From: Akkermansia muciniphila
GTDB lineage: Bacteria; Verrucomicrobiota; Verrucomicrobiia; Limisphaerales; SXQI01
DNA length: 42,892 bases
Reading direction: 5' to 3'
Assembly: GCA_945867235.1 (NCBI GenBank)
Contig: CAMBHS010000006.1
Location: 1-42,892, forward strand
The position numbers and the translations under genes were made by a program. Each line of letters starts with the position of its first letter. The stretch's first letter is position 1. Shown one piece after another: positions 16,809-24,279 of this stretch. Under the pieces are notes generated by a model that did not search any database, was not told the DNA's origin, and saw nothing but the letters and a program-made list of their open reading frames with translations.

Positions 16809-17798
16809 ATGATTCGTGGGTGCATGCGTTTCCTGCTTTGCGTCATGGTGTTCCTGTTTATTCCTCGGGAAACACCAGCGCCACTCGTTTACCGTCCTGG
16901 GGAAGGCTGGAGTTGGGAACCTATCGGTGGGGCGAAATGGCGGCGCACCCGCGCCAAGGATCAATTGGAGGTGGCTCAAGAAGCATTCGACCGCAAGGAT
17001 TTCCGGACTGCCCTACGTGCTTCCCGCTACGGATTGAAGACTTGGCCGTTGTCCGATTATGCCCCCCGTACCCAATACCTTCAGGGACGCTGCCATGAAG
17101 AACTCTATCACGACGAGAAGGCGTTCAATACCTACCAAGCCTTGCTGACCAAATATCCCAAGGTGGATAATTACGGCGAGGTATTGGAACGCCAGTATGC
17201 AATCGCGAACCGGTTTCTGGCTGGGCAATGGTTCGAGTTGTGGGATGTGGTTCCCTTTTTTCCTTCAATGGATAAAACCGCTCAGATGTATGACAAGCTC
17301 ATCAAAAACGGGCCCTACAGCTCCGTGGCACCTTCCGCTCAATTAAATATCGGCGAAGCCCGTGAAAAGCAGTCGGATTACGCCGCTGCGGTGAAAGCCT
17401 ATGAAAAGGCGGCAGATCGGTATCATGATTTGGAAAAAGTGGCTCCTGAGGCTATTTTTAAAGCGGGTGAGGCCTACCGCAAACAGGCAAAAACTGCGGA
17501 CTATGACCAAGGAATTGCCGGCCAATCCATCGCCACTTTCACGGATTTTACCACCCTTTACCCGAACGAACCTCGGGTGGGTCAGGTGCAGAAAGTGATC
17601 TCAGAATTAAAAGCCGAACAGGCGCGTGGCAGTTTCAATATTGCCAAGTTCTACGAAAAAAAGAATAATCTGGATGCCGCTCTGATCTATTACAACGAAG
17701 TGTTGATAAAAGACTCTACTTCCAAATACGCCGAAGAGGCACGACTGAAAATCGCGGCCATTAAAAAGAAAAAAACACCTCCGAGCCCAGCCCAGTGA
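16809..17798 (+). CDS. Outer-membrane assembly lipoprotein BamD/YfiO-like TPR protein
   Basis: 329 residues with a signal sequence (hydrophobic residues about 7-18; an internal ATG at 16824 would also serve) and several tetratricopeptide-like repeats. Visible repeat units are EVAQEAFDRKDFRTALRASR, GRCHEELYHDEKAFNTYQAL and KQSDYAAAVKAYEKAADRYH, and FYEKKNNLDAALIYYNEVL near the C-terminus. This is the pattern of BamD (YfiO), the TPR subunit of the beta-barrel assembly machine. I see no clear Cys lipobox, so lipid anchoring is uncertain. The lysine-rich tail is unusual but short. The stop overlaps the lptE start (GTGA), which places two outer-membrane biogenesis genes in one operon. Confidence 0.8.
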   Translation: MIRGCMRFLLCVMVFLFIPRETPAPLVYRPGEGWSWEPIGGAKWRRTRAKDQLEVAQEAFDRKDFRTALRASRYGLKTWPLSDYAPRTQYLQGRCHEELYHDEKAFNTYQALLTKYPKVDNYGEVLERQYAIANRFLAGQWFELWDVVPFFPSMDKTAQMYDKLIKNGPYSSVAPSAQLNIGEAREKQSDYAAAVKAYEKAADRYHDLEKVAPEAIFKAGEAYRKQAKTADYDQGIAGQSIATFTDFTTLYPNEPRVGQVQKVISELKAEQARGSFNIAKFYEKKNNLDAALIYYNEVLIKDSTSKYAEEARLKIAAIKKKKTPPSPAQ

Positions 17799-18349
17799 GT
17801 GTTCTTGCATCACCATCCGCAACGAGGATCCGACATCGGCACCTGCTGCAGTTTTCCCCGTTGCTGCTTTGCTTCCTATGGCTTGCCGGTTGTGCGGGGT
17901 ATCGATTAGGACCCACGAATGGGGTGCCGGCTGGGGCGCGATCAGTGCAGGTGAATTTGTTTCGCAACGAAACGATCGAGCCAAGATTAGGTGAGTCGAT
18001 GGGATTCGCTCTTCGACGCAGGATACAACAGGACGGAACCTACCGCCTCGATACCCAAGGTGACGGCGATATTATCATCAATGGGGTGATCGTTGGTTAC
18101 GATCGCGGAGGTCTGACATTTCAGCCCAATGACCTACTTACTGTGCGTGATTTTGATTTGCGTATGACGGCAAAAATTACAGCAATGGAACGAGCCACCG
18201 GTAAGCTGCTGCTTGATGCAACAATCACAGGCTCTAGCAGCCTGAGGGTTGGGGCGAATCAACATGCCGGCGAGGTGCAGGCGTTACCTATGCTTGCGGA
18301 GGACCTTGCTCGTAAAATCGTCGGACGATTAGCGGAAGGCAAATGGTAA
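17795..18349 (+). CDS. lptE: LPS-assembly lipoprotein LptE
   Basis: 184 residues with a lipoprotein signal peptide ending in the lipobox LAGC (Cys33), followed by GYRLGPTNG and the strand KSVQV-like segment ARSVQVNLFRNETIEPRLGE, the recognisable start of the LptE fold. The domain continues with ALRRRIQQDGTYRL and DGDIIINGVIVGYDR. LptE plugs the LptD barrel and delivers lipopolysaccharide to the outer leaflet. The first 18 residues before the hydrophobic part are unusually long, so the real start may be further in. The GTG start overlaps the upstream stop by four bases, which suggests translational coupling to the BamD-like gene. The protein indicates an LPS-bearing outer membrane. Confidence 0.87.
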   Translation: MSVLASPSATRIRHRHLLQFSPLLLCFLWLAGCAGYRLGPTNGVPAGARSVQVNLFRNETIEPRLGESMGFALRRRIQQDGTYRLDTQGDGDIIINGVIVGYDRGGLTFQPNDLLTVRDFDLRMTAKITAMERATGKLLLDATITGSSSLRVGANQHAGEVQALPMLAEDLARKIVGRLAEGKW

Positions 18350-18440
18350 TTGGAAAGTTTGATGCATCTGCGGAAGTAGTGCGTCCAAAAAGCCTACTTT
18401 TAATGAAAATTCATCTAACAATTCCTATTTTTGCCGTTTT

Positions 18441-19643
18441 TTGAGCGTTTCATTGCGTTCCGCAGATTGGCCCCAGTGGCGAGGTGCTCAACGGGATGGT
18501 CTTGCTCCCGGCCAGAGCGTCACTTTTCCTAAAGATTCCTCCCAAATGGCTGCCAAGTGGAAGATTCCCATCGGCACGGGATTCTCCTCCCCGATCGTCA
18601 GCGGCGGACGGGTCTACATATTGGATGATCAAAATGGACAGGAAACTGCCCATTGTCTGGACGCAAATACCGGCAAGGAAATCTGGCGCAAAGAATACGC
18701 GGCCACGTTTGGCGATGAATGGGGCAAAGGTCCCCGATCCACCCCTTTCCTCGATGGTGATCGGCTTTATTTACAATCTTGCACGGGCGATTTCCAATGT
18801 TGGGAAGCAGCCACCGGCAAAAAAATTTGGGGGTTGAATTTCGAAAAAGATTTTGGTCTTACATTTTTAGGAGCCAAACTTCTGGAAGGAACCGCGAGAC
18901 GACGGGGTAATAATGGAACGTCCGTTATCGCGGGTGATCTTGTAGTGGTGCAGGTCGGTAATTCTCAGGGTGCAACCTTGGTCGCCTGTGATAAAAAGAC
19001 TGGGGAAGTGCGATGGAAAGCGGGCAATGATGAGGCTGCCTATTCGTCCCTGATTTCCACAGTGCTTGCGGGCACTCCCGTCGTTCTGGCGTTTACTGCC
19101 ACCCAACTTTTAGTGGTCGAATTGAAAAACGGGCAGGTTTTGGCCAACCCAGCGTTGAAAACCAAGGCCAACCGCCACGTTGCCACTCCGTTGGTTCTTG
19201 GGGACACCGTCATCGTCAATTCCCATAGTTTTGGAGTGTCTGCGTTCACCGCATCTATTGCCGACGGCAAATTCCAATTCACGCAAAAATGGGTGAACAG
19301 CGATTGCAAAATCAATATTGCGAGTCTAGTTGCGGTAAAGGGTGCACTGTATGGTCAGGGGCCGGCGAAAAATTTTGTCTGTCTTGACGCGTCAACAGGT
19401 CGTCAGATTTGGTCACTGCCAGGATTCGGCAATGAGTATTCCGCTACGATTGCGCTCGGGGGAACCTTGTTGGTTCTGACCGATCAGGGCGAAATGATTA
19501 CCCTCCCCGCTTCCACGGATAAACCCCAGGAATCCACTCGATGGCAGATTTGTGGTCGTCAATGGAATCATCCGGCGTTGGGCGAAGGAAAACTATTTAT
19601 CAAGGATCAGCGCGAGTTGGCCTGCTACGATCTTCCCCAATGA
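18441..19643 (+). CDS. PQQ-type beta-propeller repeat protein; N-terminus lost to a probable one-base frameshift
   Basis: 400 residues in the intact frame, opening (TTG) with SVSLRSADWPQWRGAQRDG, the hallmark of exported PQQ-like/BamB-like propellers. Blades repeat GxxxALDxxTGKxIW-type motifs, such as HCLDANTGKEIW, QCWEAATGKKIW, VACDKKTGEVRW and VCLDASTGRQIW. The natural start appears to be ATG 18403, which reads MKIHLTIPIFAVF and then stops at TGA 18442. One extra T in the T6 run (18437-18442) would give MKIHLTIPIFAVFLSVSLRS, a perfect signal peptide joined to ADWPQWRG. As written the protein lacks export information. No quinone-binding or catalytic residues are apparent, so a scaffold or binding role is likelier than dehydrogenase activity. 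Confidence 0.85.
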   Translation: MSVSLRSADWPQWRGAQRDGLAPGQSVTFPKDSSQMAAKWKIPIGTGFSSPIVSGGRVYILDDQNGQETAHCLDANTGKEIWRKEYAATFGDEWGKGPRSTPFLDGDRLYLQSCTGDFQCWEAATGKKIWGLNFEKDFGLTFLGAKLLEGTARRRGNNGTSVIAGDLVVVQVGNSQGATLVACDKKTGEVRWKAGNDEAAYSSLISTVLAGTPVVLAFTATQLLVVELKNGQVLANPALKTKANRHVATPLVLGDTVIVNSHSFGVSAFTASIADGKFQFTQKWVNSDCKINIASLVAVKGALYGQGPAKNFVCLDASTGRQIWSLPGFGNEYSATIALGGTLLVLTDQGEMITLPASTDKPQESTRWQICGRQWNHPALGEGKLFIKDQRELACYDLPQ

Positions 19644-19710
19644 TTGGACATTCGCTGTCGTTCCACGGATTGTTTCTGGCTACCGCTGATGTCTCGTGGT
19701 AATGTGCCCT

Positions 19711-20211
19711 ATGCGCATGGCCATCTATCCAGGCAGTTTCGACCCGCTCACCAATGGTCATTTGGACATCATCCAACGGGCGTCCAAAATTTTTGATCGA
19801 GTGGTGGTTGCTGTCGCAAAAAACGAGAGCAAATCATCCCTTTTTTCCATCTCCCAACGTCAGGAATTGGTGACTCGTTGCGTGGGGCATCTGCCCAATG
19901 TCGAGGTGGACACCTTCACGGGGCTGTTGGTGAATTATGCAGAGAGACATGGAACCGATGTGATCATTCGCGGCCTCAGAGCCGTGTCCGACTTCGAATT
20001 TGAATTCCAAATGGCCTTGATGAATCGCAAACTCAACGAACATGTGGAAACTATTTTCATGATGCCCAAGGACACTTACACCTTCCTGAGTTCGGGCTTG
20101 GTGAAGGAAATTGCCCGTCTTGGAGGGGATGTCGGGGCATTCGTTCCGGTGCCTGTCCGTGAAGCACTTGCCTCGGTATTCGCTCCCGTGCCTTCTCAAA
20201 CCACTGTCTAG
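19711..20211 (+). CDS. coaD: Phosphopantetheine adenylyltransferase
   Basis: 166 residues from ATG 19711, starting MRMAIYPGSFDPLTNGHLDI; the nucleotidyl-transferase motif TNGH (Thr14-His17) is intact. Further family signatures are SISQRQELV, GLLVNYAERHG, IIRGLRAVSDFEFEFQMALM and FLSSGLVKEIARLGGDV. CoaD transfers AMP from ATP to 4'-phosphopantetheine to form dephospho-CoA, the penultimate step of CoA synthesis. Upstream GTG 19696 and ATG 19702 would add a few non-conserved residues. It heads the run coaD-yceD-rpmF-plsX-fabH with 3 bases to the next gene, fitting supply of CoA to fatty-acid synthesis. Confidence 0.96.
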   Translation: MRMAIYPGSFDPLTNGHLDIIQRASKIFDRVVVAVAKNESKSSLFSISQRQELVTRCVGHLPNVEVDTFTGLLVNYAERHGTDVIIRGLRAVSDFEFEFQMALMNRKLNEHVETIFMMPKDTYTFLSSGLVKEIARLGGDVGAFVPVPVREALASVFAPVPSQTTV

Positions 20212-20214
20212 GAT

Positions 20215-20703
20215 ATGCCTTTACTCATCAATCTTCATCGTCTCGAAGAGGAGGATTTGCACCTCACCGGTGAACTCTCTCCTGCGGAGGTTAATTATGA
20301 ATTCGAGGACGAAATGATCCGGGTGGAATCCCCTCTGCTGTATGATCTGGATATCAGCAATTCCGGAGATAACCTCCTCGTGCAGGGGCAAATTAGCGTG
20401 CAGTTGGCATGTGAATGCGTGCGTTGCCTAAAGCCATTTCAACTCACAGTGGCACTTGATCCTTGGGATTTGCTATTGCCTTTGATAGGGGAGGACAGTC
20501 CTGAAATCGTGGACGATTGTGTTGACATCCTCCCGTATCTGAGAGAGGATTCCCTTCTTGAGTTTCCGCGGCATCCGGTGTGCAGCGTGGAATGCAAAGG
20601 GTTGAACATGGAACCGCCGACAATTTCGGCGACGCCAGCGACCCCCTCTGAGGCCGAGGATTCTTCGGCGTGGAGCGAGTTGAACAAGTTGAAGTTAAAA
20701 TAA
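20215..20703 (+). CDS. yceD: YceD/DUF177 family protein
   Basis: 162 residues with no signal peptide. The central CECVRCLKPFQLTVALD is the CxRC-type element characteristic of DUF177 (YceD), followed by an acidic stretch and a charged C-terminus. YceD precedes rpmF in most bacteria and has been linked to 23S rRNA metabolism in E. coli and plants (known from the family, not visible here). It begins 3 bases after coaD and ends 14 bases before rpmF. The tail after about residue 135 (PPTISATPATPSEAE) is low-complexity and probably disordered. Confidence 0.9.
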   Translation: MPLLINLHRLEEEDLHLTGELSPAEVNYEFEDEMIRVESPLLYDLDISNSGDNLLVQGQISVQLACECVRCLKPFQLTVALDPWDLLLPLIGEDSPEIVDDCVDILPYLREDSLLEFPRHPVCSVECKGLNMEPPTISATPATPSEAEDSSAWSELNKLKLK

Positions 20704-20717
20704 TTTTAGAGTGATTT

Positions 20718-20906
20718 ATGGGGCTACCTAAGCGTAAACCTTCGCGAAGCCGCCAGCGCATGCGCCGGGCGTATAACAGTGTTTTGACACTGCCACAACT
20801 GGGGATCTGTTCCCAGTGTGCTGCTCCCGCCCAACCCCACCGTGTCTGTCGGGCCTGCGGTTTCTACAAAGGTCGCCAGATTCTGACGGTTGAGGCATTC
20901 GCTTAA
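20718..20906 (+). CDS. rpmF: 50S ribosomal protein L32
   Basis: 62 residues starting MGLPKRKPSRSRQRMRRAYN, the typical L32 N-terminus (P-K-x-K-x-S-x-S-R-x-x-x-R-R). Cys pairs CSQC and CRAC form the zinc ribbon of the C+ form of L32, which suggests no need for a zinc-free paralogue under normal zinc supply. It lies in the conserved yceD-rpmF-plsX-fabH order. A terminator-like hairpin follows between rpmF and plsX. Confidence 0.97.
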   Translation: MGLPKRKPSRSRQRMRRAYNSVLTLPQLGICSQCAAPAQPHRVCRACGFYKGRQILTVEAFA

Positions 20907-20915
20907 TTCGATTTG

Positions 20916-20953
20916 AAAAAGCGCGTTGGATCTAGTGGTCTTCGCGCTTTTTT
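20916..20953 (+). terminator. Terminator or attenuator-like hairpin between rpmF and plsX
   Basis: Inverted repeat AAAAAGCGCG (20916-20925) / CGCGCTTTTT (20943-20952), ten pairs with a 17-base loop, running into T residues. It lies 10 bases after the rpmF stop and ends 6 bases before plsX ATG 20959. Since plsX and fabH have no other visible promoter region, partial termination is more plausible than a full stop. Confidence 0.55.
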
Positions 20954-20958
20954 CATTT

Positions 20959-21981
20959 ATGCGGATTGTCGTGGATGTCATGGGGGGTGACCACGGGTGC
21001 GAGGTGGTGGTTCTCGGGGCGAAGTTGGCGTTGGAAGCCAATTCTAAAATCACTGAACTCCATCTCGTAGGGAATGAGCCTGATGTCTGCTCAGCTCTCA
21101 AGGCCGTCGGACTTTCTGATCGACGTGTTCTGATCACCCATGCCAGCCAGGTTCTCACGATGGAGGACAAACCTGTCGAAGGGTTGCGGCGCAAAAAGGA
21201 CTGTTCACTCCTGCGTGCAGTCGATCTCCTGAAGGATGGTCGCGCAGACGCGATGGTTTCACTAGGTAACACCGGAGGTCTTGTTGCCGCGTCCACAATC
21301 CGGTTAAGAACCTTGCCCGGAGTCGATCGTCCAGCGATCGCCGCCGTGATTCCCTCGGAGACACATGAATTTATCCTTGTCGATGCTGGGGCGAATCCTG
21401 ATTGCAAACCCATTCATCTCGCCCAGTTCGCGATTATGGGGAGCGTTTATTCCCAAGAAATTCTCAAGCGCGACCGTCCACGCGTGGGCGTTCTAAGCAA
21501 TGGAACCGAGAATACCAAGGGCACGGAACTCACACGGGAAGCCTCCGTGCTTTGCTCACAACTCGGATTGAATTTCGTCGGATATGTGGAGGGTCACGAT
21601 CTTTATTCCGGCGGTGTGGAAGTTGTCGTGACAGATGGTTTTGTCGGTAATATCGTGCTCAAAACATCCGAGAGTCTGGTGAAGGGAATTTTTGGAATTC
21701 TGAAGAAAGAATTGATGGCTACACCGATCCGAAAAATAGGTGCCATGCTTTCTAAAGGAGCCTTTCGTGCCATCAAACGCACCATGGATCCAGATGCACA
21801 CGGGGGTGCGCCACTTCTTGGGCTGAATGGAAATGTGATCAAGGCTCATGGATCAGCCCGCGAACGTGCGATCATGAACGCGATCCGTGTTGCCAGTGAA
21901 GCGGTCGAGCACCGCATCAATGATTTGATTGTTAAACAAATAGCCGCCACCCAGGCTAGTCCGGCGACTCTTTCCCAATGA
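20959..21981 (+). CDS. plsX: Phosphate acyltransferase PlsX
   Basis: 340 residues from ATG 20959, starting MRIVVDVMGGDHGCEVVVLG, the diagnostic PlsX N-terminus (V-D-x-M-G-G-D). Other conserved parts are AMVSLGNTGGLVAAS, DAGANPDCKP, LSNGTENTKGTEL, FVGYVEGHDLYSGG and VVTDGFVGNIVLKTSE. PlsX makes acyl-phosphate from acyl-ACP for phospholipid synthesis. The frame is open to 20926, but that would run through the upstream hairpin and add nothing conserved. The stop overlaps the fabH start (ATGA), so the two are translationally coupled. Confidence 0.97.
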   Translation: MRIVVDVMGGDHGCEVVVLGAKLALEANSKITELHLVGNEPDVCSALKAVGLSDRRVLITHASQVLTMEDKPVEGLRRKKDCSLLRAVDLLKDGRADAMVSLGNTGGLVAASTIRLRTLPGVDRPAIAAVIPSETHEFILVDAGANPDCKPIHLAQFAIMGSVYSQEILKRDRPRVGVLSNGTENTKGTELTREASVLCSQLGLNFVGYVEGHDLYSGGVEVVVTDGFVGNIVLKTSESLVKGIFGILKKELMATPIRKIGAMLSKGAFRAIKRTMDPDAHGGAPLLGLNGNVIKAHGSARERAIMNAIRVASEAVEHRINDLIVKQIAATQASPATLSQ

Positions 21982-23018
21982 CCAAAAATACCGCACCTCA
22001 AAAACGCACAAATCCACGCCAGAAACCCGGATTCAACGTCCGTGAATGTTCAGTGGCTGGTGTGGGGTCGTATCTGCCGGAACGTGTTCTGACTAACGCA
22101 GAACTAGAGAAAATCGTGGAGACTTCGGACGATTGGATCACCTCTCGCACGGGAATCAAGGAAAGGCGTATCGCGGCCGTTAACGAATACACCTCCGATC
22201 TCGCGGCCCAGGCAGCGCAAAGAGCGCTAGAAAACGCTGGGATGACTGCTGATCAAATCGATCTCATCATCGTCGCCACGATTACACCGGACATGCTTTT
22301 TCCTTCCACGGCCTGTTTGGTTCAGCAAAAAATTGGAGCCAAACGCGCTGTCGCTTTTGATATCGAGGCTGCGTGCTCCGGATTTATTTTTGCCTTGGAG
22401 ATCGCCCAGCAATTCGTGATGTCCCACACTTACGACACCGTTCTTGTGATCGGTGCCGAGAAACTTTCTTCGATCATCGATTGGACCGATCGCAATACCT
22501 GCGTTTTGTTCGGTGATGGGGCAGGGGCGGCCATCTTGCAAGCCAAGTCCGGCGGTCACGGATTGTTGACGACCTGCATGGGTTCTGATGGATCCAAAGG
22601 CGAGATGCTTTGCATGCCCGCTGGCGGGAGTCGGTGTCCAGCCTCGGTTGACTCAGTCGCTTCACGTCTCCATTACTTGCGGATGGATGGCAAGGAAACT
22701 TTCAAAAATGCAGTGAACGCCATGCTGTCTGCTGCCCAGGAAGCCCTTCGCCGATGCAATCTCGAAATCGGTCAAATCAAATGCGTTATCCCGCATCAGG
22801 CGAACTTGCGTATCGTTGATGCCGTGGGGGATCGACTTGGCGCAAAACCGGAGCAGGTCTTCATCAATCTTCATAAATACGGGAACACCTCCGCTGCATC
22901 CGTTGCAATCGCGCTTGATGAAGCGGTGAGGGAAGGGCGTGTGGAGCGCGGCGATCTGGTGTTGTTGATCGTTTTTGGTGCGGGTCTGACGTGGGGTGCT
23001 GCGGTGATTGAGTGGTGA
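21978..23018 (+). CDS. fabH: Beta-ketoacyl-ACP synthase III
   Basis: 346 residues of the thiolase fold with a complete catalytic triad: Cys133 in DIEAACSGFIFAL, His273 in CVIPHQANLRI and Asn303 in YGNTSAAS. FabH condenses acetyl-CoA with malonyl-ACP and starts fatty-acid synthesis. It carries about 20 extra basic N-terminal residues (TAPQKRTNPRQKPGFN) before the usual V-x-G-x-G-S-Y-L-P start, so a later start is possible. ATGA overlap with plsX indicates coupling of acyl-phosphate formation and chain initiation. Confidence 0.97.
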   Translation: MTKNTAPQKRTNPRQKPGFNVRECSVAGVGSYLPERVLTNAELEKIVETSDDWITSRTGIKERRIAAVNEYTSDLAAQAAQRALENAGMTADQIDLIIVATITPDMLFPSTACLVQQKIGAKRAVAFDIEAACSGFIFALEIAQQFVMSHTYDTVLVIGAEKLSSIIDWTDRNTCVLFGDGAGAAILQAKSGGHGLLTTCMGSDGSKGEMLCMPAGGSRCPASVDSVASRLHYLRMDGKETFKNAVNAMLSAAQEALRRCNLEIGQIKCVIPHQANLRIVDAVGDRLGAKPEQVFINLHKYGNTSAASVAIALDEAVREGRVERGDLVLLIVFGAGLTWGAAVIEW

Positions 23019-23128
23019 GTCGCTCGAATGGGATTTGTCCCAGACGATGGATGGCGAGGGCTTGAGTTTGCTCGACAGTTTGTATTTGCGGCTACCGAAA
23101 TGGTACGTCCCTTGCTAGTATTTTCGTC

Positions 23129-24217
23129 ATGGAAAGTTTTCAACAATATCTCGGAGCAGCGGTTCAAGCCGGAGCCTCCGATGTCCATATTAAAGTCGGT
23201 GGATCCGTGGTCGTGCGTATCAACGGCACGCTGATCGAAGTCCAGGGGCCTGTTCCGACAGAAGAATGGATCAATCACATCGTTCAAACCATCGTCCCCA
23301 AACACGCCCAGGCTCGGTTAGAACGCGATCGCGAGGTAGATTTTTCCTTTTATTCCCCAGGATTGGGGCGGTTTCGCACCAATGTTTTCCAACAGAAGGG
23401 CACATTCGCTTTGGCAATGCGGTATGTCAAAACTAAGGTGGCGAGCTTTGAAGAACTCGGGCTTCGACCGATCCTCAAGACGATTGCTGCGGAGCATCGG
23501 GGAATTATCCTCATGTCCGGCACCACAGGTTGCGGCAAATCCACCAGCCTCGCGGCGATCATCCAGTATATCAATCTCCACTCCAAAAAGCACATCATCA
23601 CGCTCGAGGATCCGATTGAATTCGTATTTGAAGACCATCAATCCGTCATCGAACAACGCGAAGTCGGGCTCGACACCAACTCTTTTCCCGAGGGTCTCAA
23701 ACATGTGCTCCGCCAGGATCCTGACGTCATCATGATCGGTGAAATGCGGGATGCAACCAGTTTTGCCGCTGCCATCAGCGCAGCTGACACGGGGCACCTT
23801 GTCCTTTCCACGCTGCACACCACCAACTGTGCCCAATCAGTAGGGCGTATCCTCGATTTTTTCAAAGCGGACGAACGGGAGCAGGTTCGCCGTCAACTCG
23901 CCGGCACGCTCAAGGCCGTTGTCTGTCAACGAATGGTCGCCACCGTCAATGGAGGGGTCACCCCCGCGCAGGAGATCATGCTCAACACTCCGACCGTGCG
24001 AAAATTAATAGAGGAAAACCGCCTCGACAAGCTCAGTGCCGCTATCGAAACAGGCATGGACGATGGCATGAGGAGCTTCAACCAGGATCTGTTCGAACTC
24101 GTCAAGGAACGCCGTGTGACCGAGAAGGAAGCCCTTTCCAAAGCCAGCAACCCCCAAGCCTTGGAAATGAATTTCAAAGGCATTTTCCTCGATGAAGGTC
24201 GCCGCATTCTGAGCTAG
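23129..24217 (+). CDS. pilT: Type IV pilus retraction ATPase PilT
   Basis: 362 residues of the secretion-ATPase (GspE/PilT) family. The N-terminal domain begins ESFQQYLGAAVQAGASDVHI. Walker A is GTTGCGKST (131-139), the Asp box is ITLEDPIEF, Walker B is PDVIMIGEMRD (about 198-208) and the His box is HLVLSTLHTTNC. The conserved C-terminal LVKERRVTEKEAL also fits. PilT hexamers power pilus retraction and twitching, or DNA uptake. No pilus assembly genes surround it apart from the prepilin at 34378, so the machinery is elsewhere. A terminator follows immediately. It may be monocistronic, with its promoter in 23019-23128. Confidence 0.95.
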   Translation: MESFQQYLGAAVQAGASDVHIKVGGSVVVRINGTLIEVQGPVPTEEWINHIVQTIVPKHAQARLERDREVDFSFYSPGLGRFRTNVFQQKGTFALAMRYVKTKVASFEELGLRPILKTIAAEHRGIILMSGTTGCGKSTSLAAIIQYINLHSKKHIITLEDPIEFVFEDHQSVIEQREVGLDTNSFPEGLKHVLRQDPDVIMIGEMRDATSFAAAISAADTGHLVLSTLHTTNCAQSVGRILDFFKADEREQVRRQLAGTLKAVVCQRMVATVNGGVTPAQEIMLNTPTVRKLIEENRLDKLSAAIETGMDDGMRSFNQDLFELVKERRVTEKEALSKASNPQALEMNFKGIFLDEGRRILS

Positions 24218-24243
24218 CTTTCCAACTAAGCGGCTCTTTTTTT
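24211..24243 (+). terminator. Rho-independent terminator of pilT
   Basis: Stem GAGC + GCTT (24211-24220) pairs with AAGC + GCTC (24228-24236) around a 7-base loop, with a small internal loop, then seven T (24237-24243). The stem begins inside the pilT stop region. It also lies between the convergent pilT and waaA genes. Confidence 0.75.
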
Positions 24244-24279
24244 GACCCATCAACCTCAGGGAGGAGCTGTCTTTCCGCA

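Noticed and set aside
16695-16979. N-terminal extension of the DUF5009-type gene to 16979
   Set aside because: It overlaps the divergent BamD-like gene and adds a non-conserved low-complexity segment before the family start.
20724-21413. 229-codon minus-strand reading frame across rpmF and plsX
   Set aside because: It is antisense to two unmistakable conserved genes and has no protein-family features of its own.
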